In this document: positions 16,320 to 24,320 of the stretch, piece by piece
Position numbering within the stretch: position 1 is the first letter of the stretch
Layout: the number at the start of each line of letters is the position of its first letter
Assembly (NCBI GenBank): GCA_934635045.1
Contig: CAKTZA010000014.1
Span: forward strand, 1-60,684
Direction of reading: 5' to 3'
DNA length: 60,684 bases
Source of the DNA: an uncultured Kiritimatiellota bacterium
Lineage (GTDB): Bacteria > Verrucomicrobiota > Kiritimatiellia > RFP12 > UBA1067
Program-made: the position numbers and the translations under genes
Notes under the pieces: generated by a model
The model's database searches: none
The model's input: only the letters and a program-made list of their open reading frames with translations
Told to the model about the DNA's origin: nothing

Positions 16320-19300
16320 ATGATGCTGTTTGATTCGATTCTTCTTCTCGCGACGGTTGTGCCGGTCTATACGCTGGACTTCGAGGACGGGCTCAAGGAT
16401 TCGCGTGGCAACGAGCCCGTCTACGCAAAGGGCGTCCGTTTCTGCGAAGGCGTCAGGGGGCGTGGCCTGTTCGTCGACGAGAAGGACGGCGGGCTCGAAT
16501 ACGTTGTCGGCAAGATCGTCTCCACACCGACGAACGGGGCGTTCTCGTGCTGGTTCAAGATGGACGAGGACGCAATCGGCGGCATGCTGCAGTTCGACAG
16601 CGCCTGTAACGAGGATCGCTCCGAGTGGACGGCCCAGCCGAATCGGTCGCGCAACCGCCGACGCCTGATGTCCGCGATCTGCGGGAATCTGGACGCCGGC
16701 TCGTACGTGAGCTACGACTACGCCGACATCGGCGACGGCAAGAACTGGGTTGGGACGGTGAAGTCGAACGAGTGGCATCACGTTCTCGTCCAGTATCGTG
16801 GGGACGGCTGTGAACTGTTCCTGGATGGCGTGCTGTTCCTGCACCGCATGGCGTGGAAGGGAAAGGTGCCGTCCGGCGAAGACACGGGGCGGTTGCGCAT
16901 TGGCGTCGTGCCGACCCATCGTCGGGACGCCTGGTGCTCGTGGGGCGGCGCGATCGATGAGGTGAAGCTGTACGACCGGGCGTTGACGCCGCGCGAGGTC
17001 GAAGAGGAATATGCGCAGGTGCGGCCTTACCTTCTGGAACTGATGGATCATACGGCGACGGTCGGCAGGGAGACGGCGATCCGCTTTCGCCGCCGCGACC
17101 TTCCGAGCGGAAGGCTCACGCAGTACACGCGGACGGTCAAGCCGGATCGTCCCGGCGTCTTCCGGATTCGGGAGCGCGATTTCTACTACGATCTCATGGC
17201 ATTGGATCCGGAAGCTACGCACGCTCCGCTGGCGGATCGCCAGGTCTTCGACGCCTCGACGCTCGTGGTGGACATCGACTGCACGCGGGACGTCCCGCCC
17301 GCCGCGTTCAACCACTGCGGTTCCTCGATCGTCACGAATGCGGCGGGGTGCGTCTATCGCGAGTCCGACCTCAACCTCGGCGTGGGCTTCGCCTACCGTG
17401 TGCCGCTGAAGAACCCCGGACGGGCTCATTGGATTGAGCTTGAGTATCCGGACGATGCCAAGCGCGAGTATGCGCTTGCCGTCTACCCGGAGAACCGGGG
17501 CGTCCTCTACACGATTACGCTCGACTGTTTCGGCATCATGACGGGCATGGACAACCCGACGACCGGGCGGCTCGCGAAGCGCCGTCTTCTCTTCTTCCCC
17601 GATTGCCCGGCCGTGGCCGTGGCGGTCTTGGGTTATCGTCCGTTCCCCGGCTCGAAGCCTCCGGCGGCGGCCCGCATCCGCGTCTATGAGGCGACATACG
17701 GGGCGGCGCGTTCGTCGGCCGCGCCGAGGCGAGAGAAGGCCGCGCGCCGCACGTTCGGGATTTGGGACGAGGATCCGACGATGGACTCACACCTCGGATT
17801 CGCGCATTTCAACGGCTATGGCGACATGCGCGCGTCGCTGGAATTCTATCGGCACAAGTGGCAGAACGTGCTGGACTACATGGCCTACGAGGGGCTGAAC
17901 GCCTGGATCATCAAGGAAGTGGACTACAGCGGCGACGCGGGGCACCAGTACGCGACGTTTGAGCACGTGAGCCAGTTCGGCTCGTCGCCGGGGCGCGTGC
18001 CCGGTTGGGACGACCTCGGCGCTCGGATGCTCGACGACGCCGGACATGACATCTGGCTTCGGATGAACTGGCGTCTCGCGAATGGGAACTGGCTGGCGGC
18101 TCTCGGCGGCGATGCGTCGCTCAACGTGGCGCTGGAGGATCGCAAGGGGCAGTCCACGGGTGGCTGGGGCGCGCTCAAGTTCTACCACCCTGTCGTGCGC
18201 ACGGCGCTGAAGCGTCTGTTGGCGGGCTATCGCGACCGCTTCTCCGTCTACGGCCATTTTCGTGGCGTGACGCTGAACGAGATGTGCGCACCGAACTTCA
18301 TGGGCATCGAGAACGGCTACGATGCCGAGACGGTTGCGCTCTTTGAGAGGGAGACGGGAGTAACGGTTCCGGCGACGGATGCGCCCGGTCGCTACCGCTT
18401 TCTCGTCGAGGGCGCGAAGGACGTCAAGGAGGCCTGGCTGGGCTGGCGGTGCGCGAAGACGGTCGAGGTCGCACGGGAACTCGCCGCTGAACTGCGTGCC
18501 GAAGGCCATGAGGGCCTGACGCTTCAGTTCTGGGTCAAGCCGGAGATCTATGCCAATCGGCATCTGGATCGCTGGCCGGACTACGACATGACGGCGACGC
18601 TCCGGGAGGCCGGCATCGACCTTGACGCCTTGCGAAATGTCGAAGGGCTCGACCCCGTTCTTTTCGTGCGGCCGGACTATTTCCGAGCCAACGGTCGCGT
18701 GGACATGAACGAGCCGTATTTCATGTATTCGGACACATTTGCGCAGACGCTCAATGAAAACGGCATTCGGACGATGAACGTGATCCGGCACTGCAACTTC
18801 GAGCTCTATGATCCGATCATCGGGACGAACTATTGGAAGAACGCCTGGTGGGCGCCGCCGACGGTCGGTCTGCGGAACGACAACATGTTCCTGTATTACG
18901 CGACGCCGCATCCGCAGGATCCGTATGTCTTGGAGCCATTCGCTTATCTGTTGGCCGAGACGGATGTCCAGGACTTCGAGCACGGCTTTTGGGGCATGCC
19001 GGACGTTGGCGTCAACGACATCTACAAGCCGTTCGTGCGCGAGTACGTGAAGATTCCGCGTGGCTCTTTCCGTCTGCTGGATGGGTTCGTCAACGATCCC
19101 GTCGCCGTGCGCGTCGGTCCGAAGGGCAGGGGGTGGTATGCCGTGAACCGCGAGGGGTGTCGCGTGAATGTCACGGCGAAGCGCCGTGGCTTCGCGGGAC
19201 TGCTCAAGGGCGCGTTCAAGTTGGAGCTTGGCCCCTGCGAGCTGAAGTATTTCCCGCAGGATTTCGACCTCGACCCGAAGTCCGTGCGGGCCGAGCCGGA

Positions 19301-20396
19301 CGCCGCCTACGTGGAGCGGATCCTTGCGGACGTGACAGGACTGCGGAAGGCGGCGGCCGAATGTCCGGCCTCGTCGCTGGCGCGCGACGTCATGCCGCGA
19401 ATCGAGACGGAACTGGCGGCGAAGCGCTGGTCAAAGGTGCGGGCGCTTCTCCTGACGAAAGCCGTGCGCGCTGAACGGCTGCGCAACAAGGTCGAGCTGC
19501 GGCCGGCGTTTGACCCGGAGCGGTTGACGCTCGCCGTGACGGTGTGCAACCTGGAGGAAGAGCCGTTGACGGGCACGCTGGCACTCGCCCAGAAGCCGCA
19601 GGGCGGGCTGCGGGCGAAGCAGGATTCCCTTGCGGTGTCGGTTCCCGCCGGCGGGCAACGCACGTATCGCTTTGAGTATGTCCCGGAAGACGGCAAGGAG
19701 GTCCCCGCAAACCCAGGCGCATGCCACTATTGGGTCTCGCTCGCGACGCGGAAAAGCACGGAAAAGGCCTGCTGGACGTTTCATCGGCTCGACTGCACGA
19801 AGCGCGGCGAGACGCGTTCCAAGCCGTTCGCGTTCTACTCGACCTGGGCGTCTTACGGGAGATCGAAGGAGCTGCTTGCGGAGCGGTATGGGAAAGAGCT
19901 CTGCTTTCGCGGCAATCTCGAATGGGACGCGAAAGGCGTCTACGTGACGCTGGACGTCGAAGACCCTGACTTCATCATGTCGAACAGCCCCCATGAACTC
20001 TATGCGGATTCCGATTCGCTTCAGGTCTACTTTGACCCGCGGAATGACGGTCGGCTGTTCGCGCCGGCTGAATACGATGCCGACGATGTCGTCTTCCAGG
20101 CGGGCTATCTTAAGGGGAAGCCGGTCGTCTATTACGAGACGCCCGAAAAGAGAATCTGCGCGGACGCGACGGTTTCGCGGACGCAAGTCACGAAGGGCTG
20201 GTCGCATTGGGAAGTCTTCATCCCAAAGACCGCCGTGCCGGGGCTGAGACTTGAAAAGGGGCAGGTGTTTGGCTGGAACGTGCAGGTAAACCAGCGCATG
20301 CGCGATGCGCTGCGCGGCGACTATACCGTAGGCTTGGCCGGGAACGGTGCGCCCTACCGCAATCCGGGGAAATGGTTCGACGCCGTCTGCCGATAG
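16320..20396 (+). CDS. giant putative glycoside hydrolase BIG1 (LamG - core - CBM9-like)
   Basis: This is a 1358-residue exported protein with a short hydrophobic N-terminus. Residues about 17-237 are a LamG/concanavalin-like jellyroll, ending AIDEVKLYDRALTPREVEEE. A beta-sandwich with IELEYPDDAKREYALAVYPEN follows. A core begins at FGIWDED (about residue 479) and includes GVTLNEMCAPNFMGIENGYD and FERETGVTVP (about 675), reminiscent of GHL10/GH42-like TIM barrels. Residues about 1170-1358 resemble a family 9 carbohydrate-binding module (DADDVVFQAGYLKG, GQVFGWNVQVNQR). The core is shared with BIG2 and BIG3 in block B. I do not recognise it as a numbered CAZy family. Confidence 0.7.
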   Translation: MMLFDSILLLATVVPVYTLDFEDGLKDSRGNEPVYAKGVRFCEGVRGRGLFVDEKDGGLEYVVGKIVSTPTNGAFSCWFKMDEDAIGGMLQFDSACNEDRSEWTAQPNRSRNRRRLMSAICGNLDAGSYVSYDYADIGDGKNWVGTVKSNEWHHVLVQYRGDGCELFLDGVLFLHRMAWKGKVPSGEDTGRLRIGVVPTHRRDAWCSWGGAIDEVKLYDRALTPREVEEEYAQVRPYLLELMDHTATVGRETAIRFRRRDLPSGRLTQYTRTVKPDRPGVFRIRERDFYYDLMALDPEATHAPLADRQVFDASTLVVDIDCTRDVPPAAFNHCGSSIVTNAAGCVYRESDLNLGVGFAYRVPLKNPGRAHWIELEYPDDAKREYALAVYPENRGVLYTITLDCFGIMTGMDNPTTGRLAKRRLLFFPDCPAVAVAVLGYRPFPGSKPPAAARIRVYEATYGAARSSAAPRREKAARRTFGIWDEDPTMDSHLGFAHFNGYGDMRASLEFYRHKWQNVLDYMAYEGLNAWIIKEVDYSGDAGHQYATFEHVSQFGSSPGRVPGWDDLGARMLDDAGHDIWLRMNWRLANGNWLAALGGDASLNVALEDRKGQSTGGWGALKFYHPVVRTALKRLLAGYRDRFSVYGHFRGVTLNEMCAPNFMGIENGYDAETVALFERETGVTVPATDAPGRYRFLVEGAKDVKEAWLGWRCAKTVEVARELAAELRAEGHEGLTLQFWVKPEIYANRHLDRWPDYDMTATLREAGIDLDALRNVEGLDPVLFVRPDYFRANGRVDMNEPYFMYSDTFAQTLNENGIRTMNVIRHCNFELYDPIIGTNYWKNAWWAPPTVGLRNDNMFLYYATPHPQDPYVLEPFAYLLAETDVQDFEHGFWGMPDVGVNDIYKPFVREYVKIPRGSFRLLDGFVNDPVAVRVGPKGRGWYAVNREGCRVNVTAKRRGFAGLLKGAFKLELGPCELKYFPQDFDLDPKSVRAEPDAAYVERILADVTGLRKAAAECPASSLARDVMPRIETELAAKRWSKVRALLLTKAVRAERLRNKVELRPAFDPERLTLAVTVCNLEEEPLTGTLALAQKPQGGLRAKQDSLAVSVPAGGQRTYRFEYVPEDGKEVPANPGACHYWVSLATRKSTEKACWTFHRLDCTKRGETRSKPFAFYSTWASYGRSKELLAERYGKELCFRGNLEWDAKGVYVTLDVEDPDFIMSNSPHELYADSDSLQVYFDPRNDGRLFAPAEYDADDVVFQAGYLKGKPVVYYETPEKRICADATVSRTQVTKGWSHWEVFIPKTAVPGLRLEKGQVFGWNVQVNQRMRDALRGDYTVGLAGNGAPYRNPGKWFDAVCR

Positions 20397-20439
20397 GCGC
20401 AGCTTTCTCTTTTTCAAAACATCACAGGAGATTAGAAGA

Positions 20440-22146
20440 ATGTCGAAAAGGGTTTTCCTGAAAAGCGCGTCGATTGTTTCCGTCTGCGTTGCGTGTGTCG
20501 TGGGCGCGGCGATGGATGCGTGTGCGTGGGACGTGGAGCATGACGAGATTGCGCAGCTCGTCGGCGAGTCGCTGCCGGCGGAGATCAAGGCGTCGTTCGA
20601 CTTCGACGACTTCGGCGTCCTGATGGCCTTCTGCCACTTCCCCGACATGACGGAATGGGAGCCGCGCCGCTGGCGGACGGTGGACGACTACGCGCCGCAC
20701 GTCGGGCCGGACGACCGCGCGATCCTCGCCGCAGCCGGCTGCGGCGGCTACTGGGCGCACACGGAGAAGGGGAAGGCGACGCTGATGGCGCTTCTCGCGC
20801 GCGCCTTCGGACGCGGCGACCACCGCGTGGCGGCGTTCTACCTCTCGGTGCTGACGCACCCGGTCGGCGACGAGAGCGCGCTCAACCATCCGACGATCCT
20901 GAACTTCGTCCACTACTGCCACTACCAGGGCGTCGCGTTCGGCACGCGCAAGGTCGAGGCGGGCGCGAAGAACATCTTCGGCTTCCGCTCCGACGGCGGC
21001 ATCGTGCGGCGTGTGCGCGAGAAGCTGAAGGGGTATCGTCCGTCCGCACCCGCCGCTGGGGACTTCCGTGCGCAGCAGCTGGATCTCTGCGTCCGCGCCG
21101 TCGCCCAGTCGTCCTACGCAGCTGAGAAGGAGTCCGCAATCGCGTTCGGACGGCCGGGCGCCGCCGAGGCCCTCGCGGATCTTGTCGCGATGCAGGTGAG
21201 GGCGATCCTCGACATTGCGTGGACGTGTTGGGCAAACCGCGCGCCGGATGCGCTCCTGCCCTACGACGACTTCCAGAAGCGTTTCGACCGCGACGCCGCG
21301 CGCGCGATGAAGGCCCTCGATCCCGGGAAACAGGCCGTCTTCGCTGACCTCTTCGATGCGGCGCGGAACCCACCGAACCCGAAGGGGACGGTCGCTGTCG
21401 TCTGCGAGGCACTTGGTCTCCGGTCGAGTGGTGCGCAGTCCTATGTCGGGCGGCTTGTGCTGGGGGCGTGCGGTCGCACGCTGCGCGACGCGGGCTATGC
21501 GCTCAAGGCGCATGACTTCCGCAACCTGAAGGTCGGCGACCTTTCGCCCGCCGAGACGCCGGTGCTGCTCGTCACGGCCGGGTATGAGGCGCCGGACGAG
21601 GAACCGGCGCGGGCGCTGATTGCCTACCGCAAGGCTGGCGGACGCATCGTCTACATCAGCGGACAGGATCCGACGTCGGTAGCCGACCGCGCGGCCAGTG
21701 GGCGTCCGCTGGTGGTCGGCCACGGAGACCCGCGCGACATTTCCGGCTTCGGCGGACTGCTCGCCGACCGTGCTCCGGAGGAGTTGCCTGTCTCGCCGGG
21801 CTGGCACAAGGAGGGCGCATGCCCCGACTGGCGGAAGATGGCGGTCATTGTGGACGGCGTGCGACATCCGCTCCGCCGTGACGCGAACGGCGACGGTTAC
21901 GCGAAGCCGGCCTGTGCGCAGGAAATCCGTCTTGCGGACGGCGTCAGGCCAATCGCCTTCCTCGACAACGGCACGGCCCGCTTCTGCATCGCCGCGTGCA
22001 AGGGGAACGTGACGTGGCTGCCGGTCTATCTCCTGACGCCGTTCCTCTTCTCGGACGACACGGCACTTGATTTCGGGGCCCTGCGGCTTGATCCGTTCGC
22101 CGAAAAGGTCCTGCTGTCGGCAGTTGAGGGGAGGTCTGCGCGATGA
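20440..22146 (+). CDS. exported protein with zinc phospholipase C/S1-P1 nuclease-like N-terminal domain
   Basis: This is a 568-residue protein. Start 20440 has CAGGAG upstream; the frame is open earlier but without a start signal. The signal peptide ends just before Trp30 in CAWDVEHDEIAQLV. A mature N-terminal Trp followed by His and IA, then CHFPD, HTEKGKA and LTHPVGDESALNHP, matches the zinc-ligand layout of zinc-dependent phospholipase C and S1/P1 nucleases. These proteins use the N-terminal Trp as a metal ligand. Residues about 400-460 (VLLVTAGYEAPDEEPARALI, GGRIVYISGQD) resemble a GATase-like or trimerisation-type Rossmann domain. Its role among glycosidases is unclear. Its stop overlaps the GH78 start. 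Confidence 0.6.
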   Translation: MSKRVFLKSASIVSVCVACVVGAAMDACAWDVEHDEIAQLVGESLPAEIKASFDFDDFGVLMAFCHFPDMTEWEPRRWRTVDDYAPHVGPDDRAILAAAGCGGYWAHTEKGKATLMALLARAFGRGDHRVAAFYLSVLTHPVGDESALNHPTILNFVHYCHYQGVAFGTRKVEAGAKNIFGFRSDGGIVRRVREKLKGYRPSAPAAGDFRAQQLDLCVRAVAQSSYAAEKESAIAFGRPGAAEALADLVAMQVRAILDIAWTCWANRAPDALLPYDDFQKRFDRDAARAMKALDPGKQAVFADLFDAARNPPNPKGTVAVVCEALGLRSSGAQSYVGRLVLGACGRTLRDAGYALKAHDFRNLKVGDLSPAETPVLLVTAGYEAPDEEPARALIAYRKAGGRIVYISGQDPTSVADRAASGRPLVVGHGDPRDISGFGGLLADRAPEELPVSPGWHKEGACPDWRKMAVIVDGVRHPLRRDANGDGYAKPACAQEIRLADGVRPIAFLDNGTARFCIAACKGNVTWLPVYLLTPFLFSDDTALDFGALRLDPFAEKVLLSAVEGRSAR

Positions 22147-24320
22147 TTCTGCTTTCACTTGTTTCGCTTTTCGCCAGTTTCGCGGATGCGAAGTGGATTG
22201 GCGAGGATCTGCCCGCCGGGATCAAGGCGGTTTCGGAGAAGAATTGTCCGGTGATGCGGCGAACCTTTGTCGCGGCGAAGCCGGTCCGCTCGGCGCGCCT
22301 GACCGTCACGGGACTCGGATTCTTCGAGGTGGAGGTCAACGGTCGGAAGATCGGCGACCAGGTGCTGACGCCGGCCGCCTGCGATTTTGCGCACCGTTGC
22401 TATTACTACGAGTGGGATGCGACGTCTGCGGTCCGCGAAGGGACGAACGAGGTCCGCATCACGCTCGCCCCCGGTTATTCGGACGACTTCTTCCAGTACG
22501 GCTGGCGTCGCGTCGCCGAGTACCCGAAGCGCGCGAAGCTGTCCCTGTCGCTGACGCATGCGGATGGGACGGAGGATGACGTGGATACGGACGGCTCGTG
22601 GGAGTATTCGGCGAAAAGCCCGGTCTCGTCCGCCAGCATCTACGGCGGCGAACGCTACGACGCCGGGTTTGACGGCTGGCGTTGGCAGCCCGTGAAGGTT
22701 CTTGACGACTTTGACCGACAGGAGATTGTCAACAGGGTTCCAGACCTCTGGCGCGAGCCGAAGGGTCCGCCCGAACTGCGTCGCTACGACGGCGCACCGG
22801 TCCGCGCTTACGACTTTCGGCGTCCGAAGGGCGTGACGAAACTCCGGGACGGCGTTTTCGTGGTCGATGCGGGCATCAACCGCGCGGGTGCGCTCCGCAT
22901 CCGTGCGAAGGGGCGGCGCGGCGACGTGATCGCGCTCTTCTACGCCGAGGACCGCGATCCGAAATCGGGCGACATCGATCAGAGGACCAACCGGACGAAG
23001 GAGCCGATTCGGGATGTCTTCACGCTGGCGGGGACGGGCGAGTGGGAGAGCTATGCGCCGCGCTTCACTTACCACGGATTCCGCTTTGTGCGCGTCGAGG
23101 GCTATCCCGGCGAACTCACGACGGATGACGTCGAGTGCTTCGCCATTGGCGCAGACGTGGCGACAACGGGAGCCTTCGAATGCGCCGACCCGTTCCTCAC
23201 CCGGTTCCATGCGGCGGCCGTCACCTCGATGCGCTCGAACTTCATGAGCTATCCGACGGACTGTCCGATGCGCGACGAGCGCACGCCCTGTCAGCTCGAT
23301 TCGCAGGTCTACGAGGAGACGGCGATGATGAATTTTGACATGAACGCGTTCTACCGCAAGTGGCTCGACGACATCGACCTCGGCGGAATCGGCGGCAAGA
23401 TGTGCGCGGACTGGATGGGCGACGGCATCGTCCTCCCGTGGCGGCACTACTTCTTCTACGCCGACAAGGCTGTTCTCGAGAAGAACTATCCGTTTGCGAA
23501 GGCGAAGATGGAGCGTCTTCTCGCGCTCTACCCGTCCGGTGTCATCACCGACGGCTTTGGCGACTGGTGCGTCCCTAATGACGGCGCGAAGGGCTACCTG
23601 AGCGCGTTCGGATTCGTGGAGGAAGTGAACACCGCGCTCTTTGCCTACGCGGCCGAGTGCCTTGCGAAGTCCGCGGCGGAGCTCGGCAAGACGGATGACG
23701 CGGCGCGCTGGCGAGAGGCCTTTGGACGGATTCGCGACGCCTACAACGCGAAGTTCTTCGCGGACGGCGCATATGAGGGCGGACGTCAGACGCCGACTGC
23801 GCTGGCGTTTGCGTTCGGGCTGGTCCGTCCCGAGAACCGTGCAAGCGCGTATCGCGCGATGGTCGGGCGCATCCGCGGGGCGGACCGCGGCAAGTTCACG
23901 GTCGGGATCTGGGGACTGAGGACGCTTGGCGAGACGCTGGCGGACGGCGGCGACGGCGAACTGATGCTTTCGATGATGAAGGGGCCGGAGTATCCGTCGT
24001 TCGGCTACATGTTCGACAACTTCGATGCGACGTCCCTCTGGGAACAGTGGCATCCGTACGGCGAGATGAACACCCACAACCACGCGATGATGGCCGGGGG
24101 CGAGCACTGGCTCTACACGCGCATCCTCGGCATCCGCCTGCTCGCGCCGGGCGGACGCAAGGTCGAGGTGCGTCCGGTCGCACCCGCCTCGCTGGCGTGG
24201 GCGCGCGGACACGTGACGGTTCCCGCCGGGCGCATTTCGGTGGACTGGCGCCGCGAGAACGGCAGGCTTGTCGTGAACGCGACGGCGGCGGACGGCATTG
24301 AGCTTGAGGTCGTGAAATGA
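22143..24320 (+). CDS. alpha-L-rhamnosidase, GH78
   Basis: This is a 725-residue secreted enzyme. After the signal peptide come N-terminal beta-sandwich domains (LTVTGLGFFEVEVNGRKIGD). An (alpha/alpha)6 barrel then carries the GH78 signature YPTDCPMRDERTPCQLDSQ (about residue 372); the common form reads DCPQRDERLGWTGDAQ, so part of the motif is altered. GDWCVPNDG and EQWHPYGEMNTHNHAMMAG lie further on. The C-terminal beta-domain contains VEVRPVAPASLAWARGHV. It removes terminal alpha-L-rhamnose by inversion, on rhamnogalacturonan or other rhamnosylated glycans. It overlaps the genes on both sides by ATGA. Confidence 0.9.
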   Translation: MILLSLVSLFASFADAKWIGEDLPAGIKAVSEKNCPVMRRTFVAAKPVRSARLTVTGLGFFEVEVNGRKIGDQVLTPAACDFAHRCYYYEWDATSAVREGTNEVRITLAPGYSDDFFQYGWRRVAEYPKRAKLSLSLTHADGTEDDVDTDGSWEYSAKSPVSSASIYGGERYDAGFDGWRWQPVKVLDDFDRQEIVNRVPDLWREPKGPPELRRYDGAPVRAYDFRRPKGVTKLRDGVFVVDAGINRAGALRIRAKGRRGDVIALFYAEDRDPKSGDIDQRTNRTKEPIRDVFTLAGTGEWESYAPRFTYHGFRFVRVEGYPGELTTDDVECFAIGADVATTGAFECADPFLTRFHAAAVTSMRSNFMSYPTDCPMRDERTPCQLDSQVYEETAMMNFDMNAFYRKWLDDIDLGGIGGKMCADWMGDGIVLPWRHYFFYADKAVLEKNYPFAKAKMERLLALYPSGVITDGFGDWCVPNDGAKGYLSAFGFVEEVNTALFAYAAECLAKSAAELGKTDDAARWREAFGRIRDAYNAKFFADGAYEGGRQTPTALAFAFGLVRPENRASAYRAMVGRIRGADRGKFTVGIWGLRTLGETLADGGDGELMLSMMKGPEYPSFGYMFDNFDATSLWEQWHPYGEMNTHNHAMMAGGEHWLYTRILGIRLLAPGGRKVEVRPVAPASLAWARGHVTVPAGRISVDWRRENGRLVVNATAADGIELEVVK

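Noticed and set aside
16320..20396. Assigning BIG1 to GH10 or GH42 directly
   Set aside because: Only general resemblance (FER-TG segment, NE motif) was visible; no full family signature could be confirmed by eye.
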